From positions 2,480,001 to 2,544,000 of the forward strand of contig JAUJPP010000005.1 in the NCBI GenBank assembly GCA_030562195.1: a stretch of DNA of 64,000 nucleotides, written 5' to 3'. The translations under genes and the position numbers were made by a program. This DNA is from Nipponacmea schrenckii (taxonomy: Eukaryota; Mollusca; Gastropoda; Lottiidae). This document shows positions 43,085 through 55,140 of this stretch, in pieces; position 1 is the first letter of the stretch; each line of letters begins with the position of its first letter. The notes beneath the pieces are model-generated. The model saw nothing but the letters and a program-made list of their open reading frames with translations. It did not search any database and was not told where the DNA came from.

Positions 43085-45676
43085 ATGTTTTTTAGAAGGT
43101 TATTTCGGCGCCGAAAGTACAAGACTCTGCTCCTTTTGGTCTTTATAGCGCTATGTTTCTTTTTCCTGCAGTTCTTTTCCTTGCGTAAACTGTCGATATG
43201 GAACCGCCTGCGAGCAGATGAAGAATTCCTAAACATAAAACAACTAAGCGATATTGACGATGAAGAAATTTTTAAAGAAAAATTAAAAATGGTGGAAGAG
43301 ACAATGCAGAAGCAACAAGAATCCAAAGCATTATTAAATGGTGTACATAGAAAAGATGAAAAACTTTACCGTCCAGATAAAAATGGTTCTTTTACTTGTT
43401 TGCATGATAAGGTGAAACATTTGTGGAACCTTATCCCCTAGCAGACGACAATCCAACTTGCTACTGACTGAGCACTTCCACTGTCCTAGCAGACGGCAAT
43501 CCAACTCTAGCTATTCCACTGCCCTAGCAGACAGCAATCCAACGCACTACTGACTGAGCTATTCCACTGTCCTAGCAGACGACAATCCAACTCACTACTG
43601 ACTGAGCTATTCCACTGTCCTAGCAGACGACAATCCAACTCACTACTGACTGAGCTATTCCACTGTCCTAGCAGACGACAATCCAACTCACTACTGACTG
43701 AGCTATTCCACTGTCCTAGCAGACGACAATCCAACTCTCTACTGACTGAGCTATTCCACTGTCCTAGCAGACGACAATCCAACTCACTACTGACTGAGCT
43801 ATTCCACTGTCCTAGCAGACGACAATCCAACTCTCTACTGACTGAGCTATTCCACTGTCCTAGCAGACGACAATCCAAATCCTTTACAGTTTGATGTCAC
43901 ATTTTTAAGTATCAAAGCCAAGCAATGTAGAGTTGTTCAGCAGTCTGTAAAACTCCATTTCATTTCAGATAAAGATAGATTTCTCTCTAGTAAATGATGA
44001 TTTTTGCGATTGTCCTGATTCTAGTGATGAACCAGGTACCAATGCTTGTCCACATTCCAAGTTAGTATTTAATACTACCGTGTTTTACTCATGCAGATAA
44101 ACCATGTAATAAAAATATCCATGATGTCACATGATTCTCAAACCAGCCAGTCATTACTCTTCTAAATAATTAACTTTATGTTTTGTTTTGTAAAACTGTA
44201 CACAAGCCGGAACCTTATGAAAAAGGGAGCATCTCTAATGGCATAATTCCTCTCATTGCACACTGTAAAGGGTGTAAAACTTCATTGCGTTTTGTTTCAG
44301 ATTTTATTGTAAATATCAGATACCAGATGAAGAGGCAGTATTTGTAACAGGAAGTAAGGTGAATGATGGGATATGTGATTGCTGCGATGGAAGTGATGAA
44401 TACTCTGGTCACATGGTCCCGGCTATTTATATAATCCTAGGTACGACCATTTTGAATTTCCAAGGGAGTTAAAAAGGCATAGTTGGTATGCAGCAATATT
44501 ATTTCTAAACTGATGGATTTATTGATATACTGGCAAAATTTTCCCGCATTGCACACTGCTTTTATGGTGAAAAAAAGTAGGATTTGGACTCCCTTCCATT
44601 TCACTACTTTCTTGGTTCATCATTTATGTTTTATTGCAATTGAAAAATAAATGATGAACCAAGAAAGTAGTGCAAGCCCCAGATTTTTTTTTCAATTTCA
44701 GATAAAATATTTTTGAAGAAGTATTCCGTCTTCCAAACGCCTTGTCAGAACCGATGTCAGAAAGGGTTAGAGGTCAAAGCTCAAGGTGAAAGGGTCATGA
44801 GAATTGGCGCCAAGCTGAAATTGAGTTATTTGGAGGCAGGAAAAGGAGCTACTGGCAGATCGGTAAGTGATTTATGTAACTGTAACCATCTAAGTCTGGT
44901 ATGTAACCATCCACGCCTAGTATGTAACCATCTAAGCCTTGCTAAGTAACATCTAAGCTAGCTATATAACTATCTAAGCCTATTATGTAACCATAACCAC
45001 CTTAGCATGGTATGTAACCATCTAACACTGCTATATAACCATCTAAACCTATTAATATTATATAACCATTTGGTTTTATTATTTCAGGTGTATGGTCCAG
45101 AAAATGTGTTCTATAAGCTAAGTTCCCAGTGTTTTACCTTAGAAAAGACGATATACGAATACAAAATTTGTCCGTTTGTGTCCGTTACTCAAGTAGATTT
45201 TCCTCAGGCTACCTTCAACCTGGGCAAAACTCCAAAATGGCTGAAACAGGTTAAGGGAGACTACTCTCTTTTAATGAAAAATGGTGACAACAGACTGTGT
45301 CCTGAAGGTGTTTCAAGAAGTACCAAGGTACCTATACAATTTGAGATGAATTTTGGCTTTGCTTTACTTAAAGATGCTTTTGTTGAAATGGTGCCAACTT
45401 TGGAAATTACTGATTTTCCTGAAAATTGTCAATCAAATATGTTATAATACAAACATATTTGACAAGAGCTCATCTTATACTGTTGACAAGCGATATTTAA
45501 CTCCGTATTTGGACATTTTTTTTGTTTATAAGCGTCTAGATAATCAAGACTACCTAATTTGATGTTTGTTTTTCCAGATCCGTTTTTTCTGCGGTTTACA
45601 AGATCAACCATTGTCTATAAAAGAAGATGAAAAATGTACTTATATTGTTAAATTTATGACTCCAGCAGCTTGTTGA
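43085..45676 (+). CDS. Glucosidase II beta-subunit-like protein with N-terminal membrane anchor
   Basis: Six exons: 43085-43411, 43969-44060, 44301-44440, 44702-44862, 45088-45327 and 45578-45676, 1059 bases, 352 residues. Basic [12 protein letters not shown] precedes a membrane segment ([17 protein letters not shown]), so it is a type II signal anchor rather than a cleaved peptide. [35 protein letters not shown] and [15 protein letters not shown] are the paired LDLR-A-like repeats of PRKCSH. The C-terminal half is a PRKCSH/MRH-type domain ([55 protein letters not shown]). It lacks the acidic and EF-hand middle and the KDEL-type tail of true glucosidase II beta, so it should be a separate short family, lumenal in ER or Golgi. 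AATAAA at 45875-45880. Confidence 0.9.
43437..43885. repeat. 48-bp minisatellite in intron 1 of the PRKCSH-like gene
   Basis: About nine units; CCTAGCAGACGACAATCC begins at 43571, 43619, 43667 and onward every 48 bases, with ACTGACTGAGCTATTCCACT in each. The unit is 16 codons, so a long minus-strand frame ([16 protein letters not shown] repeated) appears; it is not a gene. Confidence 0.95.
43940..43968 (+). repeat. R1 3'-end sequence at PRKCSH-like exon-2 acceptor
   Basis: CAGTCTGTAAAACTCCATTT then CATTTCAG, directly followed by the exon. This is the consensus R1 terminus with AG used as the splice site. Confidence 0.75.
44210..44300 (+). repeat. R1 3' half at PRKCSH-like exon-3 acceptor
   Basis: AATGGCATAATTCCTCTCAT, TGCACACTGTAAAGG, then GTGTAAAACTTCATTGCG and TTTTGTTTCAG before the exon. 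Order of blocks is as in R1. Confidence 0.75.
44525..44606 (+). repeat. R1 fragment in PRKCSH-like intron 3
   Basis: ATACTGGCAAAATTTTCCCG, CATTGCACACTGC, then AAGTAGGATTTGGACTCCC. The acceptor is 95 bases further on, after a foldback. Confidence 0.65.
44602..44672. repeat. Perfect 25-bp foldback in PRKCSH-like intron 3
   Basis: CACTACTTTCTTGGTTCATC plus ATTTA (44602-44626) is exactly complementary to 44648-44672, with a 21-base loop. It lies 30 bases upstream of the exon 4 acceptor and would form a hairpin in the pre-mRNA. Confidence 0.9.
44875..45070. repeat. About 21-bp minisatellite in PRKCSH-like intron 4
   Basis: Degenerate TATGTAACCATCTAAGCCTG units. Confidence 0.85.
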
Positions 45677-46180
45677 GGAGGGCTTAAGAAGAGGAGGAGC
45701 CAACAAAGAGGAGGAGCCATTGGAGGGAGTGGCCAATATGGGGAGGAGCATAATCTATGTATGCGTTCAAAACTGATAAAGCATTCAGTTGCTTTGGATT
45801 GAGATTAACATAAGCTCAATTTAAGCCAAACATATGGCCTTTCAGAAATAACATGTGACACCTGGTTCTTCTACAATAAAAAAAAAGGTTGTTTACTATT
45901 TTTGCATCACATATGCAGAACAATTGTACTAAACTTTGAATGGTAAAGCAGAACTATATTGCTTCAGTGGACAATGGAGGAAAATATTTTTACACATATC
46001 ATTATAATCATATATACATTATATATATTGGTCGTTATGAGTATGGCATCTTTATTAGCTCATTAGGTGCAGAAGATTAGGATGTAAAACTCCATTTCAT
46101 TTTATTATAAGCATGCTCAGATTGCTCAACCTAAGCGCTCAATATCACATATTTTGAGCAAATTAATTAGAAGATAAACA

Positions 46181-46330
46181 CTTTCTGTTTTAGATTTAGA
46201 GAGGGTTTATTCGATATTTAACCATGCTTGAATCATTAGATCCCAAACCGCTTGTGGTCGAGGGTCTCTAATGGTATATTCAAGCATGGTTAAATATCGA
46301 ATAAACCCCCTCTAAATCTAAAACAGAAAG
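46181..46330. repeat. 51-bp inverted repeat (foldback) with 48-base loop
   Basis: 46181-46231 (CTTTCTGTTTTAGATTTAGA and onward) pairs with 46280-46330 with one mismatch. The loop itself holds a second imperfect stem (CATTAGATCCC / GGGTCTCTAATG). No coding content; likely a foldback or MITE-like insertion or a non-coding hairpin. Confidence 0.9.
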
Positions 46331-47799
46331 TCGTTTATCGGAATTGTACCACAAATTGTGATTATTTTGTTCCCGGACTCTTTTTTATGGATAATTTAGA
46401 CATGGGTTATTCGGTTTTTATGAGGTTAGGTGCAGTATGACGCACATAACAACAAACTGCACGTGCGCTATCGAATGAAAAAGAAGACATCCTTTTTATC
46501 ATTAACATTAACAAGATTTGTAACTAGTTCGCTGAAATTAATACGCCAAATTGCAAAGACATGACGTCAAATTGCTATTAAACCCCATGAATTGGACCAA
46601 TCAGAATTCGGGATTTTTTTTATTTGTGTTACAATGTTCAATAACAGCAATAGGGGTAAGCCAAAGAATAAAAATTGTATATAAATTAATTTGAATATTT
46701 ATACTATAAATTTTATTGTATATCAGTATTAACATCAGAGTTTTGTCTAATACCTTAACTGCAATAGCCACCATTCTGAAATCACAGTTTGAAAATGTAA
46801 TGATTTGATTGGACTGTACACTTAGGGAACTGAATACAGCCAATCAGAGCCCTCGACAGAAAGTCTGAAAACCACAAGCCTAAATATTTAACAATCTGGG
46901 GTCTATGATTGGCTATATTTATCAGCAAGCAATCCGATCAAACCATTGCATTTCATTATACAAAATTGATGTTTATTGCAGTCAAGGTGTAAGACACAGT
47001 TCATATTATTTACTTATGGTTCAATCTTGGCAGGCAACTGCTGTTTTGATTGGTTAATATGATTAGTAACATCAGGTCAAAGTTCAATATGAATATTGAA
47101 TGAGTGAGTCAGCCCACAGAAAATAACTGAACAAAATTTTAATCCATCACTTATTGTATGTTAACATTTTGATTTTTATGAAAAATTTTGTTAATAAAAG
47201 AAATAAATCCATCTTCTGAGTTTTGAAAAAGACATTTAGATTTAAGTTCAATGCAGCCTCATTTCCAGGAATAAATTGGTAGGCCTACTGGCACCCTAAT
47301 CCTTGCCTTGTTCTTCCCTATCCCCCAGGAAGTTTTGAAAACTATAGAACGTATTTCTGAAGATTACGAGGCGCCAAAATCCCAATCAAAATGTTTTTTT
47401 TGTTTGTAAATTAATCAATTTCTGCTAACTTAAGAAGATTTTGAGACAGGACAATTGGTGGGGCCAAGGACCCAGCTCCTGTGGACCCCACCCTAACAAT
47501 GGGGAAGGTTCAATGGGACATAACATCATTCAGGCCAAACCCAAAGCTAGTCAACATGGCATCTTGGCGGGGAGGGAGTGATGGTTGAATAAAAATCCAA
47601 TAATAATTGTAATATTTTTTTAATATTATCAAGAGTGTATAGTCTACATATTATGTAATATTTAATTTACAATTATAGTATTCTCAAGAGTTACTGCCCT
47701 TGATATTTATAAACAGAAATGTGAAGTTTAACTGTATGAAAACCCTGTAGCGTTGAACATTATTCAAAGAATTCCTTTCCTGTAATGTGTCTGAGATCC

Positions 47800-48020
47800 T
47801 TAGACAGTTGACATGACAATTGGATAGCTAATGCCATTGTTGTGGTGAACTTTCCCCCATTGTTCATTTATCCAATCGAGAACAGAAATGTAAAACTCAT
47901 TTTGATTCTTTGACCTTTAACCTCAAGGTAATTGATATTACTCTGAATGAATAGGCAACAAATTTCCCTCATTGCACACTGCATGGCATTATTGGCAACG
48001 ATTATGCCTTAAAACAGAAG
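47800..48020 (+). repeat. Two R1 fragments in tandem
   Basis: First: TCCTTAGACAGTTGACATGA, TAGCTAATGCCATTGTTG, CCCATTGTTCA, AAATGTAAAACTC. Second: CAAATTTCCCTCATTGCACA, CTGCATGGCATTATTGGC. Both sense on the + strand and intergenic. Confidence 0.65.
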
Positions 48021-48239
48021 GCGAAAAATAACATAAATTTTCATTCATTTATATTGTACATCAAAGCTCAAGTAAATTGTGAATTTCTAAAAAAAATTCC
48101 AAAAATTCCTGCAATTCCATTCTTGAAATATCAGAAGTCTGACACATTACAGGCACGGTTCCATTCAAAGACAGAAAATTAAAGAGTTGAAGGAATTATA
48201 TTGAAGTATTATCTTACAACAAAAATATTCAATTTCCAT

Positions 48240-48645
48240 AATTTGTTCATAAATAGTAACCCACAAACTTGACTTTGGGGTAACCTTAGAATTGGGTTAC
48301 CTACAGATTGGGGTTACCTTAGATCTGAGCTACCAACAGACTAGTGAATCTTGTCAATTGACAGACAAAGGTTACCTTCAGACTACAAACTTAGGCACCC
48401 ATAAAGTTTGACAATTAACAAATTAAGGTTACCCTAAGACTTGAGTTACCCACAGACTTAGGTTACCTTCAGGACTTGGGTTACCTTTAAGCTTCTGTTA
48501 CCCACAGACTTAGGTTACCCTAGGACTTGGGTTACCAAAAACTTCTGTTATCCACAGACATAGGTTAACCTCAGACTTAGGTTACCAGCAAACTTCTGGT
48601 ACTCTCAGACTTGGGTTACCTTCAGACGCGTGTTACCCTAAGACT
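48240..48645. repeat. About 16-bp minisatellite (GGTTACC..CAGACTT)
   Basis: Units such as GACTTAGGTTACCTTCAG and GACTTGGGTTACC, imperfect. Confidence 0.85.
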
Positions 48646-50109
48646 AAATAACAGATACTTCATAAACAAGTAATGGAAATAAGACAAAGGCTATACAAAA
48701 CAAATAATAATAATAATAATAATATGCAAATTGGTAAGCTTTAATACTTGACTAGTAACAAGATTGCAAATTGTCCAATTTCATCTGGGTCATTCAAGAG
48801 TATTAAGAGTTTTCACAAGCTTGCCCTTGATGTAACAAGAATTTTTTTCTTATTATGGATATTATTATGACAGAAACAATATCAAATTTATGTTATAAAT
48901 TAAATATATTATGGACTATTATGATTTGAAATATTGAGTAACATTATTATTATTGATCATTATTATGGATCATTTTTACTGCATTTTTCTAAAATTATGG
49001 AGTATTATTTATGATAATGGAACCAATTAAATTATGAATTTTCTGAGTCATTATGAGCATTAGCTTAAAGAAAATTTCTGGATTATTATTTCCATAATTA
49101 TAAATAATAAATGGACATTGTTGACATTAGAAAGCAATTATGGATCATTATTAAAGAATATTATGGATCATTATTGAAAAATACTTCTGATCATTTTTAA
49201 TTAAAAGGGATTATGGATCATTATGATTTTCATTATAAATAAACAATACCTTTTATGTATTATTATGTATTATTATGAATGGAGACGAGGTTCAAAGTGC
49301 ATTATGATTATTTGGTGAAAATATATTATGAAAGATTATGCATTATTATTATTTCTTGCAAAATTTCTATTTTTTTTTTAAAAAAAAGTGCCATTATGCT
49401 GAAATACAATTAAAGTGTCTGAATGAAGTTTGTAAAAAGAGCACTGAATTTTTTGTCTTTGGCAACTGCATCACTTTAAAGGCTATGGCAGCACTTTAAA
49501 AGATTATGGCAGCACTTTAAGATTTATTTAATAGGACGTTACCAGCCAATATGATTTAAGTAAATAAGCTCGAATTCAGCTCTTTTGTCTAACACACAAG
49601 CTTAAATTAATATAAAAAAATGATAACTTTGAAACTAAAAACCATGGAAAAAATCCTGGTTTACTTAAAAAAATAATTTTGTTATTTTGGCTTGAGTAGA
49701 AAGTTTCTTTTTAACAACACTTGAAACAGATAAAAAAATTGTTCGTCAAAATGCACTTACCAATAAACTAAGAAAACTGTAAAAAAGCACTTTTAACAGA
49801 TGAAATCAGCAATGAATTTCAAAATGCACTTAAATTTTTTTTAGCACAATAAGAGACAGTCTGAGTTTGAGACAGAAAAAGAAAGAAAAATTTCAAGAAA
49901 TTTCCCTTCCAACAGAAGATATAGTCCAGCATGAAGAAAGGGGATTCTAAAATTTACAAAAATCAATATACAATCAGGAATATAGTTTGTGTACAATTGA
50001 GTATATTTTTAATACTTAAACATAAATACTTAACTTTTGACAAATAATTTTGACAGCGGGTTTGTGTTTTCATGAGCCTTTGAGGTGTAAAATTTGGACT
50101 AAGATGAAT

Positions 50110-50545
50110 GTAAATATTGCAGTAAATTTACAGAAATCTGTATTTTATTGCAGTACATTAATAGTTTTCTGTATTGCAATTCAGGAAATTTACTGTATTT
50201 TGTATTTAATTCTGTAAATTTACTGTTTTCTGTATTTTTTTTTACAGTAAATTTACAGAATGTTGTATTTATTTTTCAGTAAATTTTCAGAATGTTGTAT
50301 TTATTTTTGCAGTAAATTTATAGTTTTCTGTATTTTTTAACAGTTAATTTACAGAATTTTGTATTTATTTTTGCAGTAAATTTATAGTTTTCTGTATTTT
50401 TATTACAGTTAATTCACAGTATTTCGTATCTCTTTCGCAGTAAATTTACAGTTTTTTATTTTGTATTTACAGTTAACCACAAAATTCTGTATTTATTGCA
50501 GTAAATTTATAATTTTCTGTTTCATTTTCCAGTAAATTTACAGTT
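50110..50545. repeat. About 30-bp minisatellite (GCAGTAAATTTACAG..TTTTCTGTATTT)
   Basis: Repeated TGCAGTAAATTTATAGTTTT, CTGTATTTTT units. TTTACAGTAAA-like palindromes occur throughout. Confidence 0.85.
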
Positions 50546-51439
50546 TAACAATAAAAACAAGAACTATGATGTAAATTGCACGATAAAAAAAAGGCCCCAC
50601 GTGGTTATATTACACGAGTAAAATTGCCGTCCTGAATTTTGACAAGAAAAATAAAAAAACACGACGAATAGCCAAGCTTGAATCTTGTAATCTTGTAATC
50701 GTATTAAGCTGATTTGAACCAACTCATTTCGTTTCATTTATTTCCCCTGGGTTGCTTCAGTTATTCTTTATCTCAAACATTCTTAAAGCCAAGACCTTGT
50801 TCCTCTTAATTAACCATAAAGCTCACACTAAGGACAGCAATTGATTGGCTAAATTGGTGAACGCAAGTTTCTCATAAACCTTGTCAGATCACGAGTGAGT
50901 GAAGTAAACCCATTGAAAATACATGAAACAAATTTTCTCAGCACCTTTGATATTGAAATTATGAAACTAGGATTGCACTGTTTGTAGAAAGGAAAAATTG
51001 CGTAGGCCTTTCTTTTGAGTTTAACAACAACAAAAAAACAAAAAAAAATATTGTCAAAAAAACAAGTAATGCACTAATAAAACAGTATTGGCCCAGGAAC
51101 TTTTGGCAAAATGTGTTGTCCATAATAATTTTGATAATATGCAATATTAAAGGGAGTATCCCTTATAAGAAGTCTGTAGCAATTGCACAAAAAACAGCTA
51201 TAACAGCCAAAATCTTCTGAAGAATTTAATCAGCCATCTTGTTGACCAACTGGACATTTTCTTGACCAGTACTGGACTGTTTGAAGTCTTTATGAGGAGA
51301 ATATTCTTTTTGGCTGAGTTCTTGAACTAAATTTGCCTTGATATTTATACTAACAAACACAGAAAGCACATGCCTCAACACATGTGGTACACACATCCTA
51401 TGCAGACTATTAACACAAGATATGCAACACATAAAAAGT

Positions 51440-51850
51440 TGTTCTGTTTCAGGCAATGCATGTGTTCAGATTCAGTGTTTTAGCTGAATATTTGATGTGT
51501 TTACAGCACATATTTTTAGCACATGTTGCAAGCAGCACATTGAATGTTACATTGATCTCATATATTCTAACACATCTTTGTGTTTAGCACATTTGTCCTG
51601 GCACATGAAGCACAAATGTTCCATGCACATGCAACATATTGTCTTATACATAATGTGATGATTTTGTATAAACACATGATGTGATTATTTATTTTGTATT
51701 AACACATGATGTGATTATTTGTATTAACACATGATGTTGCACATTTGTCCTCACAGCATTTGTTCTAACACATGAAGATGAAATTAATCATTCTTTAACA
51801 CATATGGAGCACACTTTGACTTAACACATGATTTTTTAGCACATGAATTT
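51440..51850. repeat. ACACATGATG / GCACATTTGTCC array abutting the dve stop codon
   Basis: Units such as TTAACACATGATGTGATTAT and AGCACATTTGTCCTAACAC end 15 bases before the dve stop codon (minus strand), so the array would be the start of the dve 3' UTR. Confidence 0.8.
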
Positions 51851-51864
51851 TTTTTTTTTTACTT

Positions 51865-54762
51865 CTAGGATAACCTCTGACGTTTGACCTTTGCCCTATG
51901 ATTTTTGAACCATAGTTGAATGTTTTTGGACTCCAAACGAGGAAACTTCTGCCGATAATCTGTCTTGTTGAGTTGTTCGCAGTATTTGTCAATCATGTAC
52001 GCAGACGGGTGGGTGTCTTCTTGAAACCACCTTTCCAGCTGCGGAATCTCCGTCAAGGGATCGATGAAGACTCTGGTCCGTCGTTTACGACTGTCGCTGC
52101 TACTGCCATTGATGTTGCCATGGTTACCGCCAGACTCGCGATGGCTGTTTGATGGCGGCCTGGGCGAGACTTGAGAGTTTTGCAAACTGTTGGCTGCATG
52201 TTGCATGTAGTACCTGGCATTCATTGGGTAGTAAGCGGCTGCTGCCATGGCCAGATGAGGAGGTAGCTGAGGAATATGTAAACCACCAGCAGACGGCATC
52301 TGACTCATCTGCGCCAACGACATGGCGGCGATGCTGGCTGGCGACATATTAGCTGTTGATACCCCTGAATTATATCCTAGACTAGAATAATCAAACAAGT
52401 CCCGTTTCAAGTTGGAATTTTTGTCGTCACTATCGGACATCACACTGTCGGAATCTGATGATTCATCGTCACTCAAATTGTCCTGTTTGACTGGCGTTGG
52501 ACTGCAACAGTTTTCCTGATTCTCACTGTCAGATATGGAGCCATTGTTATTCCTGTTTCCACCTCCGTTCACTTGACTACTGTTGGACTGCGACACTTCA
52601 TTCAGATTCGGAACTTGTTTTGCAAGTCCGTTGATGGGTTGACTAGAATAAAGATTATTTGCATATTTTTTTTCTGACTGAGTATTTTCGTTGCACGTTG
52701 ATTCCTCATTCGGAACTTCTTCGTCTTTCTCAAAGACACTTTCTTCGTGACTTTCCTCAGGTCTGACATTATCGTCTTGACAATCCGTTCGCTTGTTGAT
52801 TGACAGGTCACAAGGTTCATCACGTTCATCATCACCAGGTGGCGTTCCACTGTTGTCAAAGGAACCAAAAGCTGGTCGTCTGTACGGGAAAGGAATAATG
52901 TAAACAGCATTTTTATTGGGCAAATATGGAATATTTTCATTTGGAATTGTTCCACTAGCGCTCATGCTGGCCTCGTCTTCATTATCATATGAGTCGTCTA
53001 AACTTTTGCAGGCACGTCGCTGAGCAGCCCGAGCGTTTTTGAACCAATAAATAATGTTTGTGAGGTCGAGGGGTCGTCTTCCCTTACGCGATTCCAAACC
53101 ATTCAACTCATTCATGTAAGCAATCATTTGATCCCTGGTTGGATGTTGATTTTCTTTGAACCAATTTTGCAGACGTGTAATTTCATATTCTGGATCAAAA
53201 CTGGTCCGTATCCGTGTTTTATGCGAGAGATAGGATCGAAATGAGGCTGGACTCGATTCTTGCGGTTCACTTTCGATCATTGGACTAGATGGCACTTCTT
53301 CTTTGATTTCTTTCTTAATTGGTGTTTTAACTTCCTCCAAGTGAGGAGAGCGGGGCGGAGCAGGAACCGTTCTAGAACTGTTGATTTGGTTCCGGTACCA
53401 TATATCGAATGCACCCCTCATTTCGTCTGACAGTCCCTCAGCTAAACATTCAGAGATGTTCTCCCCTTTTGACAAGGAGGCTAAGATATTCTACAAGAAA
53501 GAAAGGATTTTGAATAAAACAACGACGTGGAAAAACAAATATTTGGATCAAATTTTGGAAAGAAAAAGATTCTTTTATTTCAATTAAATGCAAATGACTT
53601 GGTCTATTTTCTGTAGGCCTTTTTCCCTGCTCATTGGTTGTTATATAGAACTCAATGGACTTCATGTATTTACATGGGAGATAACTTGTACAAGTATTAA
53701 ATTTTCAGACCACAATAAAAAAAATTTTGAAAAAATTTTATAACTGAAAATCTATGAAAGAAAATACCATCACATTTAAATTTTGAATAAGCTATCAAAC
53801 CACTCAATCATTTCAAAAATTCCTGGAACAAAAATATTCAACCATAAACAATTTGCATGCTGATTGGCGCCAAACATCTCAAAATTGTGTTCAAGACTCA
53901 CTTTTTCAATCGGGCATCCAGAATCATTAAGCAAGGCTTGAGACTGGGTTAATAAAAGTTGAAGTAATTTCTCTTTCACGTCATCCGTGGTTGTTTGTTT
54001 AGTCGGGGCAGATAACCGAATCCTTAATGTGGTTACATTGGTTAGTTCGCCGAGAATGTCTTCTATTGTTGCGTGCTTGTTATCGCAGATTGAATCAAAC
54101 TCTAATGGCTTCCAATTCTTGATCTGTATAGCACCTAAAATAGAACAAGCATTTCCTTAGCAACAGATATGCAGCAGACGCAATAGTTTGGTTGTCATGT
54201 TGGTTTCAAGGTGTAAATGATGACGGTCTAAGGGGCTGACATAAAATGAAATGAAAGGAGTTTTACGTCCTTCTCTTCTGCACCTTATGGGTTAATGAAG
54301 ACAGACAACATCATGCAGTGTGCAACGAGGGAAATTTTGCCAGAACAAAGGCATTAGCCTACTCTTTAAAGATTTCCAACTGTCGAGGGATTTTTAACGT
54401 GCACAGACTGTAGCACACAGAGCCTCGGTTTATTGTCCTATCCGTTCTTGGTTTCTGCTCTTTGTCAATTTGTTTTGTGTCAAGAAACTGGTTCTACATC
54501 ATAGCATCATTTGAACACGACTGTGGTAGAAAGTGTGTAAGATTACCTTTAGCGTTCTGAGTATCTGAAGCACTGTATCCCAGTTTAATAAGGGCAGTCT
54601 TCACTAGGTCCTGAAGTAGCGTTGAATTAGGTAAAATGGCGTAGCTGTCTAGCTGGACTGAGTTTTGAGTAGGGGAAACTGGGGAATGACTAGAGACATT
54701 GTCGAAAGACACCACACCATTGACCTGTTCTATAATACAGTGAATCGGCAACGATTTGGCAT
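51865..54762 (-). CDS. dve: dve/SATB-family transcription factor with two atypical homeodomains (5' end missing)
   Basis: Three exons: 54762-54547, 54134-53902 and 53490-51865 (stop TAG), 2075 coding bases. The first begins in mid-codon after a good TTTTTCAG acceptor, so at least one more 5' exon exists. Exons 1 and 2 encode an N-terminal ubiquitin-like oligomerisation domain similar to SATB (LPIHCIIEQVNGVVSFDNVS, LVKTALIKLGYS, AKGAIQIKNWKPLEF, TLRIRL). The last exon starts with the CUT-repeat-like segment (NILASLSKGENISECLAEGL, AFDIWYRNQ). Homeodomain 1 (about 53220-53010) reads KTRIRTSFDPEYEITRLQNW ... IIYWFKNARAAQRR, and homeodomain 2 (52089-51870) RKRRTRVFIDPLTEIPQLER ... IQLWFKNHRAKVKRQR. 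Both are longer than 60 residues and have Lys at position 50. Acidic Ser-rich and DEPCDLS linkers lie between. Nuclear regulator; Drosophila Dve is the best-known relative. Confidence 0.95.
54225..54450 (-). repeat. R1 dispersed repeat in dve intron, near full length
   Basis: GAAATGAAAGGAGTTTTACG, TCTTCTGCACCTTATGGG, CATGCAGTGTGCAACGAGGG, TTTTGCCAGAAC, CAACTGTCGAGGGATTTTTA, CTGTAGCACACAG. Its sense strand equals the dve strand, but its 3' end lies 90 bases upstream of the acceptor of exon 54134-53902. Confidence 0.85.
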
Positions 54763-54799
54763 CTGAAAAACACAAACATGAAGAAACATTTAATATGAC

Positions 54800-55140
54800 A
54801 GTCAAATGAATGGGTACTTTACATAGGGTGCAAATTTGAACGGAATGCTTATATAGGGTGTAAAGATGGCTACGTTGAATGGATACTTGTTGTGGTGATG
54901 GTGAGCAAAGATGGCTACATTCAATGGAATGCTTATATGGTGATGGTGAGCAAAGATGGCCACATTGCATTGGTACTTTATTTGGTGATGGTGAGCAAAA
55001 CTGTCCGCATTGACCAGATACATCAAGCCACATTGAATGGATTCCTTAAATGGTGAGCAAAAATGGCTGCATTAACAGGATGCTTTATATGGTGATGGTG
55101 AGCAAAGATGGCCGCATTAATTTGATACATCATGCCACAA
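54800..55140. repeat. About 45-bp minisatellite upstream of the first visible dve exon
   Basis: Units contain ATGGTGATGGTGAGCAAAGA, TGGCCACATTGAATGG and ACTTTATAT. The open frame on the minus strand across it (FAHHHH-type repeats) is a by-product. Confidence 0.9.

Larger units (their letters stand above)
45677..51864. other. 6.2-kb gene-poor interval, repeats only
   Basis: No exon recognised on either strand. Contents: GGAGGAGCC repeats at 45690-45750; R1 fragments at 46050-46112, 47800-47900 and 47945-48020; a long foldback at 46181-46330; a TTACC/GACTT repeat at 48240-48640; ATTATTATGGATCATT-rich DNA at 48830-49350; a 30-bp-type array at 50110-50545; and an ACACATGATG/GCACATTTGTCC array at 51440-51850. 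The right end should include the dve 3' UTR. Confidence 0.6.

Noticed and set aside
42789..43148. 119-codon frame overlapping the start of the PRKCSH-like gene
   Set aside because: It runs in a different frame from the well-supported exon 43085-43411 and has no recognisable domain.
43507..43878. 123-codon repeated open frame on the minus strand
   Set aside because: Product of the 48-bp minisatellite, inside an intron of a + strand gene.
43437..43885. CRISPR-like regular repeat
   Set aside because: Units are contiguous without unique spacers, in an animal intron; it is a minisatellite. The same applies to the arrays at 13085, 19715 and 60735.
54494..55033. Treating the long frame through 55033 as the dve N-terminus
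   Set aside because: Upstream of 54762 it crosses a TTTTTCAG acceptor into a minisatellite; SATB-like similarity stops at the acceptor.
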